A stretch of DNA of 64,000 bases from Zygnema cylindricum (GCA_037447655.1 JBBHKE010000350.1:46364-110363); one strand, 5' to 3'; counted from the stretch's first letter, positions 14,966 to 27,564 are shown. The notes: generated by a model not told the origin, from the letters alone. Numbers and translations are program-made.

Positions 14966-16980
14966 GCTGTCTTTTCAAGATTCATCTTCACTGCAAGGTT
15001 CATTGTCATGTTGTGACGCCCAGCAGATATTCCTGTCTGTGTTTGACTGCTCGTCGTTGGTAATTCCTTTTTTTTTTAATTTGTTGGTGCTGTTGGGCTC
15101 TATGTGAATTCTCAACTAAATGCTGTTCTTGTTGCTGTTGGCGGACTCTCAGCTAAAACCCTTCAAAATCAGACTAAATTATAACCAATTTTTGTGAAAT
15201 TTGTACTCTTGTGGATGACTTACCCTCTCCTGTCTGTGAGTCTGGGTGTCTGCGTTAATCTTAGATCCTAATAGATGAGTCTCTACGCTAATCTTAAAAC
15301 TTAACCATCTAGTGCTCTAATTTAGAATCTTTACCGTTAAGTTTCTGCGCTAAACATAAGTTTAAACCCTTTCAATATCGGAATTATTTTGAAGTCTCAA
15401 CCGTTGATGCACCAATCCTCGATCTTAACCGCTGGGTTAAATTGAACTATGAACTGTTGAGTCTCTCAGTCAATCTTAAATATCAACTGTTGAGTCTTTT
15501 CGCTGGTTTTAAATCTTCAGTATGTCAATTTTTTTTTTTGTTTATGCCCGTTTTCACCCTGTTTTGCCTCACCTTTGGTAGTCTCTGGTTGCAACGACTT
15601 GCTCCTCAGTATCGAGCTATCGCAATTTATTATGATTCTGTTGCTGCTCACTTTGTCGCCCTTCTGGCATCTTTTTAGTCTTGAATGCATACTTTTTTGT
15701 TTAGTTATTGATCAATGACTTGCTCATTGTTGTGAAATCGTGGTGACTGATTACGCTTCTCGCCACTTTTGTTGGTTTTACTTGTTAAGTAATGATACCT
15801 GGTGTGTGCATTTTAAGTTGGTCATAGGTTATTGGTGGCTTGATGTATTTATGGACATATGGATGGTAACCGTGGCGTCCATGTATGCATATTGTGTCCC
15901 ATGTATCTCGTGTGCTATAAGGAATTGCATTGGCGGGTCACGCGTGTATTGCTGCATCGGTTTTAGTTTAGTTGCTTGCCACAGAGAAGTGTGTTCATTT
16001 ATCTTGAGTAGCAAGGAATTCTTGGTGATGTTTTGTACGATACATTGGTTCTGAGTTAGTTGAGTAGTGTGTGCGAGCATAGTTTGAGGAAGTAAGACTT
16101 GCGGATGTAGCCGCTGAATTGATTTCCATTGGTTAGCATTAGTTCGGATGAAGATGTGGTAGTGTGTGCAACTTAGGCAATCTGGACTTGCAGTTGTGTG
16201 TCAGTTCTGTGTTGGTTCTGATTGTTTTTGTCAATGGTCCTGAATTCAGGTCGTGGTGTGTGCATGTATATCTTATGATGTATGTGCTGTGTAATTTTAC
16301 GTGATTTGCAAATAATTGTTTAGATGGCTTTTAGGATTTGAAAGCGTCTCTTGTGGATAAGAACTTGCATGTTGTTACTATATGGTTTTAATTCATTTGT
16401 GATCGGTTTTTATGTATATGTTGATCATCTCTCCATCTGTTGATCATTGATCATTGTGAATCACTTATCAATCATGACTTGTGTTTGTAGGTATCTCTTG
16501 CGCTAAGGATTCTCATTTGAATGATTAGAGGATTTGATTCGCTGGTAATGTCATTATTGGATGCCATTATTGGATTTCAGGTACATATCCAATTCTCTTG
16601 TTTGGCCCTACAAATTGTGAGGCGGTTGTTTTCAATTACATCTTTTGAAATGCTGATACTTCTTGCATCTTCTTCTTTACTTTTAGCATCTCATTTTTTA
16701 CTTTTAGCATCTTGATTTAAAGATTTCATAATTGCTAGATTCTATAATTTATCATGTAGTTTTCTTGCCTGACAATGGTATGATCTGTCCTTCGAAGTGT
16801 CTTTTTCTGTTTGTGGGCCAGCAAACTGCTAGATGTGAAAGGCATTGTTCATTTCTTGCAAATTTTGATACTCTATTGTGATCGCTGGGTTTTGGACCTC
16901 GCAGGGATTTCGTTACAAGGAATGTCTTTGTTGGTCTTAAAGGATGTGTGCACAAGCCTTTTTTACAACAACTCAAAACA
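14966..16980. other. T-rich DNA with a degenerate repeat; no supportable gene
   Basis: Between about 15230 and 15510 loosely repeated words of the type CTGTTGAGTCTCTNNGCTAATCTTAAA recur every 30-40 bp. The remainder is T-rich. The longest frame (15740-16054, 104 codons, rich in Cys/Phe/Trp) has no recognisable domain and an antisense frame of similar length, so I do not call it a gene. Confidence 0.55.
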
Positions 16981-16984
16981 CCAT

Positions 16985-19500
16985 CTCTAAAGAAAGCTAC
17001 TTGTTAACTTAATCAAGATATATAAAAGATGAAGCCATCTTCGTGAGGCAGGTGGGAAAAGCAAGCTAATTTGTGTGAGAATATTGGCAACCTATGGGAG
17101 ATGTGATATGTGAAAGGTCTAAAAGGGCCTGATTGTGGGCATATCTCTTTAACATGAACTAGTACACAGGAAGACTTCAACATATCATTGTTAGGACAAT
17201 ATTTGCAATTTAATACTTTTTTGTATTTCAGTCTTCTAGCTTTGCAACATTTCCAAATGATGTAGAGGGTTTTCTTAACATTAGTTATCTTAAGAAGGTT
17301 TCATACACAGATTCATTCAGCCTTCGGTCTCTTTACCTTTGTCAGATATTTTTGTTTTCTATGTCTAGGGAGGTGTTGTAAGCAATACTTGAAAGATGGC
17401 TTAGTTAATTGTTTCCTTATATACCAATGGATGAGTAATTTTTTTTCTTGCAACACAAGGTCGCCTTGAAACCCCAACTCATGTAATCTGTCCCTTCAAG
17501 TCCGTAATTTGTGTACGTGGGCCCATAACCTGTGGTTAGGATTGGCCATTATGATCCAAACCATGTGATTTTGATCCAGTCACAATGGTCTATCACAATG
17601 GCTGATACTAACCATTAGGTTTTAGACCCGCGTCCACAGGTTGACAAGTTTGAGGGGACTGGTTGCATGATCCGGAAGTTTTGAGAAGGTATTGTGTTAC
17701 ATGAAAAGGATTTGCCGGCCTTTGTTATTGAGGTTTAATAATAGTTTTTTTTTGAGATTGCTTACAACACCACTTATCCAAAGAAACTGGAAATAACTAA
17801 TGTGATGGAAAGAGATAAAAGATGAAGGCATTTGTGGAAGAGGACTTGCTAGTAGTAAACCAATTTACATCTAGCTATTATTTCTATGTTTATTATTTTT
17901 AGAATGATAGGAATAATGAGCTAACTAATGGAGCAAAAAACAGTATGCAATAGTTATTTAGTTACCCCTCTGTCACCATTAAAATTGTCAATATTCTTTG
18001 CTTGAGAGTTATTTCTCATCTTTGTAGTAGGCTTAGGTTTTTCCTTACCGATAGGGCAACACTCTTTGTTCTCGTACTGCAAACTCACCTCAAAATTCTA
18101 CCTCATGTTATCTGTCCTTTCAAGTTTGTCATTTTCTGGTCGTGGGCCCATAACCTATTGATTAAATTGGACCATTTTGATTAATGACATGTGATTTTGG
18201 TGACATCACAATGTTCAATCAAAATGGGCGTTTTTTATCAGTGGGTTATGGACCTGCAACCAAAGATTATAAGTTTGAGACGACTGGTTATATGATCTGG
18301 AGGTTTCAAGTGAGGATTGCTTTACAAAAATGAAAACTGATGGTCCTTGTTATTGAGGACGAGTATAGGTTTTCTTCTTGTCAATGTCAACATCTCTCTC
18401 TTAAAGAAATTTTGGATGGAGAGATAATTTTTTTTTTTTGTAAAACGTCTTGCTAATTTCACTGAGAACTTTATGCTAGATTTTATTATAGTTTTGGAAA
18501 TGTGGAAAGTCGATGTAAGGACTTGATTGTGGATAAATCTCCTATTCTTCAAATATCTTTTGTAGATTACCGATTTGAGAACTATTTTGGCATAGTATGG
18601 GCACTTTTATATAAAGAATTATGGTGGTTTTCTATGTGTGCAAAGTTTTTTTGTTTGGGACCAGACTAGCATGTTTTTGTTGTTTGGTTTGTTATCGTTA
18701 TTTTTTTCGGGGTTATGAATCAGGTAACCAAAGCAAAGCAAAGCTATGTTATTCAAATACCTTGTAAGTTGTTTAAATTGCAACTTGTGTAATGAATGCT
18801 TTGTTTATAATTTGGTCTATGTAGGCCGACGTTGAATTTCCTTTCTTTTGATATGTGCCTTGAAGTTTGTCTTTTAACTTTTGTGGGACAACATTCTTTT
18901 TGCTGGGATATTATCGTTTTTACATGTATATATTGAAACTTAATAACAACGGTCGATCTTGTTTACGGGGGTATTTGTGCGGGGGGTTTTATGAAGAAAG
19001 TAAGTGTTGCTCCAAAAAAATGTGGGAAAGCTTTTATTTTGTGAACTTTGACAGCTTTTCTTCTTTTATAGTGTTAAAATTGTTTATTTTATTGGAATTT
19101 AATGAAAGATCAAGGCATTTTAACGAAGGGGATTGTTTACAGCAGGCTAAGTTGTGTGAGAAAGGTTCCCATCCTATGGGAAATGTGAAAAAAAAAGGGG
19201 GGGGGCGGGGGAGGGCGAGCCGACTGGGAAATGTGAAAGGTAGAAGTAGACGAGATTGTGTTTTGAGGGTCTTTTAGGGTGTTTTAGGGTTTTTAGAAAA
19301 TGAGATGTTGAGCAAATGATCAGCTCATACACACATTATTCTGGTTTTCAATGTTTATGAGTACTCAAAGGTTAGAATTATCTTATGAAATGAATAGTAC
19401 CCTAGATTTTGGCAACCATACACAGAAAATTGGATGGTGTCTTTTTTACATCAGTTATCTTTACAAGGTGTCAGATATCTGGTTCCAGGTTTCATTCAGA
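16985..19500. repeat. Degenerate tandem repeat of about 0.6-1 kb units
   Basis: Units start near 16985, 17775, 18400 and 19090. Recurring landmarks are AAAGATGAAG..., AAGCTAATTTGTGTGAGAA with TATGGGAGATGTGA, and GGGCCTGATTGTGGGCATATCTC. The 300-bp block at 17455-17735 recurs at 18065-18360 (CTGTCC-TTCAAGT, GTGGGCCCATAACCT, TGTTATTGAGG). Copies are strongly diverged. No frame is shared between units, so this looks like non-coding repeat rather than a gene family. Confidence 0.55.
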
Positions 19501-20281
19501 TTTTAGTTTTTATTTCGGAGAGCTTCCACTCTATGTATTAACTTTTGGTTATCAAAATTAATGCAACAACATTTTTTAGGATTTTACGGATTTTCGATGA
19601 CTGAATCTGATATTTACTACCTATGTTTTTTAAACGTCTCTAAGAAAAGCTTATTTATTAAACAACAGAACAAAAATTACGGCAAAATTAACAACGGATA
19701 AAACCAAGGTTTATAAAATCATCAGAGATGGTAGTCTCCGATGGAAATAATGTTAATAAAAAGACAACCAAAAAAAAATAGTACATTAAAACTACAGTAG
19801 TCATCCCACTTAGACCTGTAGATGCATGCACCTATTTGTGGGTTTTGGTGTCAGCATAACCTAGATAGAGGAGTGGCCAGGATTGTGCCACGTAATCAAA
19901 ATCTAAACCATTATTATTTTAATAAATTTTACTTTACATCTGCATGAAAACTTAAATAACTTTTTAATTTCTATAGCGATGAACCCTTGGAGTTAAGCAC
20001 AGTCAGATCACTTCCCACCGCTATTAGAGTTAACCACACTATTTCGAGTTAGTATTTTTTTCTACCCAAAACCACATCTGAGTGTTTTAGTTACACCAAT
20101 TAGTGAAGTGGACCATATTAAGCCACGTGGCTAAACGTAACCTAATGTAGTTAATTTTAGGAGAAATAATTATCAACCGAGGGAATCTGCTATATCAACG
20201 AAGAATATCGGGTGAATATCGATTATCATCGCGATCTCGATACTTATTAACAAAACCCATGGTTATCAAATTTTCTACCGT

Positions 20282-20499
20282 TACACCGCCAATCGTTATT
20301 AGCGTGTAAGTTTTTTTAGCGTATACGAATAATTAGCGTGGTTTACGCTAATTGGGAATTTGGAAATTTTCGAAGAAATCGTCTATTCTAATTGAGAACT
20401 GGGGTTTTTTTTAAATAGTGTGGATAATTCTATTTGAGAATAAAAAAAAAAAGCCGGACGGAATTAGCGTACACAACGCTTATAACGATTGGCGGTGTA
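20282..20499. mobile_element. MITE, family B
   Basis: A 218-bp element from TACACCGCCAATCGTTATTA to TAACGATTGGCGGTGTA, an inverted relative of 4685-4905. Together with the next element it is inserted in the left end of a family A MITE. Confidence 0.75.
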
Positions 20500-20500
20500 C

Positions 20501-20710
20501 TATACCGCGAATCGCTATTAGCGTCAACAAATATTTAGTGTTAAAAAACAATTAGTGTGATTAACGCTAATTGGGAATTTGGGGATTTTCAAGGAAATCA
20601 GTCACTCTAATTTGTTTTTAAGGTTTTTTTAATAACTCTATTTAGGAATTTGGGTAAAATTTAAGGGCGCCGAATTAGAGTGATTAACGCTAATAGCGAT
20701 TCGCGGTGTA
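20501..20710. mobile_element. MITE, family B
   Basis: A 210-bp element from TATACCGCGAATCGCTATTAG to CTAATAGCGATTCGCGGTGTA, directly after the previous MITE. The right TA joins straight into family A sequence (GTGTTTAATTTTTTT). Confidence 0.75.
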
Positions 20711-20884
20711 GTGTTTAATTTTTTTCCGCCACTTCAACATCTTTTCTCCATACAAATTTGTTGAATTGTTAATCCAACGGTTGAGTTGGCGGCCTCCAAT
20801 CGAAAATCGAACGTGTGCGCGCGGAGGAAAGCCGGTTTATATGTGGCGAAAAACAAATTAACACTAATAGCGATACGCGGTGTA
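20711..20884. mobile_element. MITE, family A, split at its left end by family B insertions
   Basis: The right 174 bp of a family A MITE, ending CTAATAGCGATACGCGGTGTA. Its allelic partner in the duplicate (27033-27232) is uninterrupted. The few missing left-end bases lie before 20282 (TTTCTACCG). Confidence 0.7.
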
Positions 20885-21015
20885 GGACACTGCACGTGTG
20901 ATAGTCCCGCGTAAAATCGTGGCCGTTGGCATAACAGATTCCCCTCCGTCGATATATGTTTCACCTAATTTTTAAATTGTTAACGCGAACAATTCACAAA
21001 CTCTAATAGCGGTGC

Positions 21016-21320
21016 CCTTGCCGCGCCACCCGGCGCATATAGACGATATCCATAGTTTTGATCTTTAGTTGGGCGTAGTTTGAGGCTTTAGCGACTAGGT
21101 TAGTTTGTAGTGTTCCAATAGTTTGGTTTTGTTGTACTTGCTTTCTTTCTTTCCTTTTAGGCTTTTCATGCATTTTTGTTGTGTTTTTGTTTTTAGTCCT
21201 TTAGGATTTTGGTCTTTAACCTTCGTTGGTCATCAATACTTTTTAGTGACAATCATGTATTGTACTTTGATGGTATTACCATCGCGTTATTGGAAATAAT
21301 TTTTTTTGTTTTTTGTATTG
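21016..21320 (+). mobile_element. Retroposon-like insertion, family F
   Basis: About 305 bp present here but absent from the duplicate at the matching point (27366). Near its 3' end is the perfect palindrome GATGGTATTACCATC (21269-21283), followed by a T/A-rich tail. The same tail type occurs at 25232-25245 and, inverted, at 24353-24366. It may be a SINE or a truncated LINE 3' end; I cannot identify the parent. Confidence 0.45.
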
Positions 21321-21436
21321 GTACACTGGTACCCAAAGACCCAACGAAATAATCGCGGTAAACCGTCATGGGGATTTTCTCGAATGTAATATAAAATATA
21401 AATAATTTATAAAAAATAAAATTGTCCTCACTCAAC

Positions 21437-21517
21437 GATGATATGGCCGAGTTGGTCTAAGGCGCAGGATTAAGGTTCCTGTCCGAAAGGGCGTGGGTTC
21501 AAATCCCACTGTCATCA
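21437..21517 (+). tRNA. tRNA-Leu(AAG)
   Basis: An 81-nt class II tRNA. Acceptor GATGATA pairs with TGTCATC; the D arm is GCCGAGTTGGTCTAAGGC (A box). The anticodon stem CAGGA/TCCTG encloses loop TTAAGGT with anticodon AAG. A long variable arm (TCCGAAAGGGC) and the T arm GTGGG-TTCAAAT-CCCAC (B box) follow. No intron and no encoded CCA. A T-rich run follows within 30 bp. It pairs head to head with 22205-22285. Confidence 0.93.
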
Positions 21518-22204
21518 AAGGCAACGTGTATTTGTACTTTATTTTTCTACCTTTTCTGTTATCCTTACGGCCGCAGACTTTCCACCGGGTATTGGCATCA
21601 ATAACTGTTAACTCGGCACAGGATTTTTTATCAAATGTCAAAAACTGGTATTGATAAAAGTATTTAAACTGTTCGATCAAAAACACCCAGCGCCAACCTA
21701 GCATGTTAAATTTTTTTTATACTAATGATTCCTCTACACAGACAGCAATAGACAATGTATGGCCATACATTTTAGGGTAACTTTTTCGGGAATGTTAGAC
21801 TAGATGTCATGGATGATAGATTAAAAGTTATTGCATTGATCATAAATTTTAAAATCACAAGAAGAAATTAAAGATATGTTGTGTGAGAAAGCAAGTGAGG
21901 AACCTACAAACCATAGAATATCGTCAATTCAATTACGTACTTGAGTCTACATTATGCAAATTTGCATTGAGTTATGATATAAACATTTAAAGTTTGTTGT
22001 TCAATTAACAGTTAAGAGTTAGTTGTCTGCCTCAAAACATTAAAAAGAAAATGTACTACTTTAAATAGGTATATCGATACCACTTTTTGGCATCTGGTAA
22101 AAAATCCTGTGCCCTAATTAAGAGTTATTGACGCCTATACCGGTGAAAAGTTTGCGGCCGTTAGAACAAAAGAAAAATATTCGATGATTTTCATTTTATT
22201 ACAT
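21518..22204. repeat. Inter-tRNA spacer, orientation 1
   Basis: About 690 bp between the inverted tRNA-Leu genes. Its two edges (about 21555-21660 and 22085-22180) are inverted copies of each other, extending the tRNA inverted repeat to over 180 bp per arm. The central part is the reverse complement of the spacer at 27565-28137. No gene is recognised. Confidence 0.8.
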
Positions 22205-22210
22205 TGATGA

Positions 22211-22241
<31 letters not shown>

Positions 22242-22285
22242 AGGAACCTTAATCCTGCGCCTTAGACCAACTCGGCCATATCATC
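22205..22285 (-). tRNA. tRNA-Leu(AAG), one acceptor mismatch
   Basis: Same sequence as the copy at 21437 except that base 66 is A, giving an A-A mismatch at the last acceptor pair. Anticodon AAG, long variable arm and T arm are intact. Function is plausible but could be reduced. Confidence 0.88.
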
Positions 22286-23515
22286 GTTAAGGAAAAATGT
22301 ATTTGACAAAATATTTATAATATTGTCATGAAAAAGTTTCAAAACTCCTAATAACCTACACTATTCAAGTAAATATTGCACACTGGTTTGACTACTCTGG
22401 CATTAATGGTACCCTTGGAGACACAAAGAAACGACAAAGACTTTAGCAAGTGGCGTAGCAAGAAGAGTCTGCATCCACACATTGCAGTCTTCCACGTGTC
22501 GCACACAGAGTCTTCCAGATCTCGTGGCATTTCTCTCGCGCTTGACAAGACTGCAGGTTTTGGCCCGAACCTGCATTACTGACGTCATGATCTTTCCCCG
22601 ATGTACTGTTTGCTTTTGTCGTTTCCGTGCATATGAAATGATGATCGTTCATAAATCTGTAATTTTTTATGTAATGCCCGATAATTACGGAGATGGACTA
22701 TTTTGTCATTTTTGTGCAGTGAGGTACCACCGTACGAGCGATCTTGTACTTGTTTGCGTCCTTTTGCTGCTCTGAGAGTGACTTGGGGACTTTTAATATA
22801 TGTTCTTTTTGATGAAGACAAAGTAAATTTTAATTTTTGTACGATTCAAGTGCTAAGAAGTAAGAACTGCCAGCCGACTAGCTGTGTACGGACACGCTTC
22901 CTGCCGACCGCTCAAAACAAACTGAAAAAAAGGACCGCTCTGGCTTTCTTGTAAGACAGGATTCGTGACGCGTGGCAGCCTTCTGTCATAAATCGTCACC
23001 GACACCACGTAATACAAATCTATCTATTGATTGGTGGTCTACAAGCGAAAATTTAACACGTGTGAATGGATAAAACTTGTTCAGGCAGCCGTACAACCGT
23101 TAACGGTATATATGATACACGGTGTACTATTTCGTGAGACGTGGCCGTACATAAATGATCCCAAGGAAAATCTACACTATATATGTTTACACTTATTTTG
23201 TCTTTTCGTATTTGTCAGATATAGAAATTTGTTGTTAGTTGTCAACCATACAAAACGCATATCTTCCGTACACGAACGGATTTTACGGAGACGCAATTTT
23301 CCAAAGTTTTCGTATCTTTTTTAGAGATAACGTGACATTCTGTGACGGCGGTTGGGACGGCCGTCGGGGCAATCCCGTCATTATTCTTAACCGTCAGTGA
23401 ATATATTGACGGCGGTTTTGGACGGCCGTTTGCGACGGCCGTTGGGGGACGAAACGACTGTCCGCCAAAAAAGTTAAAAACGAAAAGCTACAGTAACATT
23501 CGAGGTCTAAGGGCG

Positions 23516-24284
23516 TGTTCCCATGTAACCGAAACTTGGAAACGTTACTTTGGATTTTAGCGCAGATTTTACGGTGTACTTTTCAAAGTGTTCCTATGGG
23601 TACGTCCCCATGTATTAAAGTATCGACTTTAATCTGTCGTTTTCACCGAAAACGCAGTTCCGTACGAGAAAAACTTTAGCCGTACAAAAAAATCAATTCT
23701 TTAAAAGTACAGCAAACCTCAAGTCGATACTTTGAATGTACTTCATGTTTGTCGTCATGTGAACGCATTTTGGCGTTTTCCTTTATTCGACCCCCGGGCA
23801 AGAGAATCCAGCCCGTCAAAAAACTTCATCCAAAATCACCTCGCGACCTGATTTCAGGGAAAGTACCGCCCAAACAACGAATGAAAAATGACCCACGCAC
23901 GCGCCACACGAGTGGCAAAATTTTAGGACGAGGGAGAGTACTCGCTATTTTTCTCCCTGTCCNNNNNNNNNNCCCACCCTTTACTAGCTGTCCGGATTGA
24001 GGTTCCCAAGTAGCGATATTTTTCAATAATTTTTCAATAAATCCAAAAGTACGTCTACATTTCATTTTAAATAATTTTATTATTACCAAATCTAAAACTA
24101 ATGCACCGATAGATCCAATACGACTGTGGTTTTGGGTGTTCATCCGGAAAATAAAAACCCACGAAAATAAGATAAACGGTAAAAAGACACAAGGGCAACG
24201 AAAGAAACAAAAAATATAACGAGACGAACATCAAAAAGTCAAATCCGGTAGGATGGGGAAAACATGGGAGCCTTAGTCTACGTT
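23516..24284. other. Spacer between duplication copies, with family E fragment and assembly gap
   Basis: GGGTACGTCCCCATGTATTA at 23597 starts a family E transposon fragment (compare 2346 onward) that can be followed to about 23750. Ten Ns at 23963-23972 are an assembly gap, so the spacer length is unknown. No gene. Confidence 0.7.
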
Positions 24285-24794
24285 AGTCATCCCACGTAGA
24301 CCTGTAGATACATGTACCTATTTGTCAGCACACAGGATAAATTGAAAAGGACGATGGTAAACCATCTGATTCCGAGGGTACAAAAGGGGTAGGATGGCCT
24401 AAACTGAAAAACTACAAGCAGAGCAATATAAAAAACAAAGAAAGCAACGGGAACACAGAAAAATGGCAAATAGAATAAAAGCACCCAAAAATAAAAGGCC
24501 TACTTGTGGGTTTTGGTGTCAGCATAACCTAGATAGCCACGTAATCAAAATCTAAACCATTATTATTTTAATAAATTTTACTTTACATCTGCATGAAAAC
24601 CTAAATAACTTTTTAATAACTTTTTATAGCGATGAACCCTTGGAGTTAGGCCTGTCGATCATTTCCCACCCTTATTAGAGTTAACCACACTATTTCGAGT
24701 TAGTGTCTTTTTCTACCCAAAACCACATCTGAGTGTTTTAGTTCCTCTATTCAGTGGAGTGGACCATATTAAGACACGTGGCTAAACATAACCT

Positions 24795-25272
24795 GGCGTG
24801 ACGTCGAATTTGCCTGACCGTTTATCATACCATTACAACCACGCGAAATACAACAAACATGATCAACGTTTTTCCGTGGCCCTACAACGGGTGTTGGCTT
24901 CTGTATTACTTCGATCGTCTATTACCGTTATGGATCGACGGCGTGTTTCGGAACTTCCACCTCGTGCTCCTCCGGGATTCGGGGACCTACGTGGTTGCTT
25001 TCGGTAGATTTTTTAGTTATGTTGGGGGTCCCTTTTTTTTGTTTTTTCTTACGTGTTAGATTTTTCCTTTGATGTTTTGCTTGCTGGGTTTTGCTTTTTT
25101 GGGTATTTTCGATTTCCTTGCCATCCTTTCGTATTTTCGTCGGTTTTGCCTTGATTTTCCTTTGTTTATTCCCTTGTCATGTGGTTCTTTCAGTTTTAGA
25201 AATGCTACTTCATTTTGTTCCTAAGGACTCAGATGGTTTACCATCGTGCTTTTTAATAAAGTAGCCACTAAT
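24795..25272 (+). mobile_element. Retroposon-like insertion, family F
   Basis: About 480 bp that interrupt the sequence found as AACCTAATGTAGTTAATTT in copy 1. The 3' end has the palindrome GATGGTTTACCATC (25232-25245), then CGTGCTTTTTAATAAAG. A related piece lies inverted at 24327-24500. The short frame at 24859-25059 shows no domain I recognise. Possibly the 3' end of a LINE. Confidence 0.45.
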
Positions 25273-25280
25273 GTAGTTAG

Positions 25281-26159
25281 TAGTGTTGTGTATCGGTAAG
25301 GATTTGCCGATAACCGATATGGGCCATTTTTCGAGTATCCGATAATCGATATATTGGTACGATATATCGACATCTGCCTTATCGCCGATAAGTAGCCGAT
25401 AATATCGGGTACTTATCGGCGATAATGCCGATAACGATATTTAACGGCGATAACTGTACGGACCGTACAGGTAAATGTACGGTCACTACACTCAACTGCA
25501 CGTCATATTCTCCGGACGTGTACAAGCATAGAAAGTACCGTAGCCGCCATGAAATCTGCACGATTTTGATACGGATCCAGTAAAACCGATGTACCTTTCA
25601 CATCCGACGCCATGGCTTTGTCGATCCACTGGGGACCTGCCACGTGTCAATCTGTCGGCTTTTTTGGCAAAAGCTGCCAAAAGAGCCATTCCGTGATGCC
25701 GCGCTCACGCTGGCCCGTCCGTTCATGTTTTCCCATTCCAAGTCGTCCATTCGATTTTGGCGGCACGCAGAATGTTATTTTGCGTCCGTTGCACTTTTGT
25801 GTCAGCCGTCCTTTTCCAGCTCCATGTTCACCAGGTTTTTAGTAAATTTCCGTACGTCGCCGTAAAGTTTTCGTTCAGTTAACTATCCAACGTTTATGTG
25901 CCGCGTTTACCGTAATAAATTGCAGTTAAACTGTAACGGAACAGGTTTCTATACGTGGCATGCCACGCTATATAAAGTCAATAAAATAATACATTACGTT
26001 ATAAAGTACTATTGTATGCATACTATATTTTTTTAAGCAATCGCCGATATTGAATTTGTTGGTCCCAGACCGATATATCGGAACCTCTGACCGTTCGATA
26101 ACCAATAACTATCGGTATCGGTGTTATCGCGATAAGTTTTTTACCGATACACAACACTA
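25281..26159. mobile_element. Non-autonomous hAT-like element, family C, with 8-bp TSD
   Basis: An 879-bp element with ends TAGTGTTGTGTATCGGTAA and TTACCGATACACAACACTA, flanked on both sides by GTAGTTAG. The duplicate at about 20150 has the site once (AATGTAGTTAATTTTAGG), so the 8-bp duplication is confirmed by an empty site. Interior as in 6443-7243. No transposase. Confidence 0.88.
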
Positions 26160-26275
26160 GTAGTTAGTTTTAGGAGAAACGATTATCGACGGAGGGAATA
26201 TTCTATATCAACGAAAGATATCGGATGAATATCAATTATCATCGCGATCTCGATGCTTATTGACAAACCCATGGT

Positions 26276-27005
26276 CAGAGGTCGCAAAAGTCAAAAAAAA
26301 TCATACCCGCAAACCGACCGTTTTTTTTTTTTCAAAATCTGAGTAACCGACGCCCGACCGAGTTTTGTCACGCTCCAAAATTGTTAACCGTTAACCGACC
26401 GTCGTTTACGAAAAAAAAAATCAACCGACCGTGCCCGCCCGTAACCTGAAAAGTACAAAATTAATCAATGTACGACGGAATAAGCCAATAATTACGATTT
26501 GTCGCGTTCCCTAAGATTTACGAAATGAATAGTGTTACTACCGTGTCAGATTTGTGACGCTTTGTCACGTTCCCTAAGATTTGCGAAATGAATAGTGTAC
26601 TACTGTGTCAGATTTGCAACGCTTTGTCGCGTTGCCTAAGATTTGCGAAATGAATATTGTACGACCGTGTCAGATTTGAGACGTTTTGTCGCGCTCTCTA
26701 AGATTTTCGAAATAAATAGCTTACTTCAGTACCGTGTCAGATTTGCGACGCTAATCATGATGCCACGTACTTCCACGATACCAAAAGTACAAAGAACAAT
26801 AATGTTGGAAAAAAAAAGTACAAAATTTTCATTTTTTTGGTTTTTTGTTTGACCGACGGTAGCTAACCGTTTTTTTTTTTCCTGGTGAGTCAACCGACCG
26901 TAACCGCCCGACCCCCAAAATTTGGCAACCGAATCCGTTCCGGATCCGGCGCGGGCGGTCGGTTAACGGTCGGTCACGGTTTCGGTTGACCTTTTGCGAC
27001 CTCTG
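26276..27005. mobile_element. Non-autonomous hAT-like element, family D, with 8-bp TSD
   Basis: A 730-bp element with ends CAGAGGTCGCAAAAGTC and CTTTTGCGACCTCTG and perfect 8-bp duplications CCCATGGT on both sides. The empty site ACCCATGGTTATCAAA is present in duplication copy 1 near 20267. The interior repeats a TTTGTCGCGTTCCCTAAGATTTGCGAAATGAATAG-type unit four times (about 26498-26720). No transposase. Confidence 0.9.
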
Positions 27006-27032
27006 CCCATGGTTAGCACATTCTCAATATTC

Positions 27033-27232
27033 TACACCGTGTATCGCTACGGTATTAGTATTTAATTTTTTTTCGTCTCTTCAACATTCTCTTCTCCGTA
27101 CAAATTTTTACGATTGTCAATCCAACGGTTGAGATGTCGGCCTGCAATCGATAATAGTACGTGAGCGCGCGGAGAAAAGCTGGTTTATAAGTGGCGAAAA
27201 ATACATTAACACTAACAGCGATACGCGGTGTA
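27033..27232. mobile_element. MITE, family A (uninterrupted partner of the split copy)
   Basis: A 200-bp element from TACACCGTGTATCGCTACGG to CTAACAGCGATACGCGGTGTA, at the position equivalent to the interrupted MITE at 20711-20884. Confidence 0.75.
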
Positions 27233-27483
27233 GGATACTGCGCGTGTGATATTCCCGCGTAGAATCGTGGCCGTTGGAATAACAGATTCCCCTCCGTCGA
27301 TATATGTTTCACCTAATTTTGAAATTGTTAACGCGAACAATTCACAAACTCTAATAGCGTTGCCCTGTATGGTAACGCTGGTACCCAAAGACCCAAAGAG
27401 ATAATTGCGGTAAATAGTAATGGGGATTTTCTTGAATTTAAAACAAAAGATTAATAAAAATCACAAATTCGTCACCGAACACA

Positions 27484-27564
27484 GATGATATGGCCGAGTT
27501 GGTCTAAGGCGCAGGATTAAGGTTCCTGTCCGAAAGGGCGTGGGTTCAAATCCCACTGTCATCA
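27484..27564 (+). tRNA. tRNA-Leu(AAG)
   Basis: Identical in structure to 21437-21517: acceptor GATGATA/TGTCATC, anticodon loop TTAAGGT (AAG), variable arm TCCGAAAGGGC, T arm GTGGG-TTCAAAT-CCCAC. No intron. It lies head to head with 28138-28218. Confidence 0.93.

Larger units (their letters stand above)
19799..23515. repeat. Segmental duplication, copy 1
   Basis: Matches 24285-29371 in the same order: a CACGTAATCAAAATCTAAACC block, a GGAGAAATAATTATCAACCG block, a MITE, CGTAAAATCGTGGCCGTTGG, a tRNA-Leu gene, spacer, an inverted tRNA-Leu gene, and a CGGCCGTCGGGGCAATCCCG block, ending at GAAAAGCTACAGTAACATTC. Divergence is moderate. Copy 1 carries extra insertions at 20282-20710 and about 21016-21320. 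Confidence 0.85.

Noticed and set aside
15740-16080. 104-codon frame and its antisense partner
   Set aside because: Comparable open frames on both strands, unusual Cys/Trp-rich composition, no domain.
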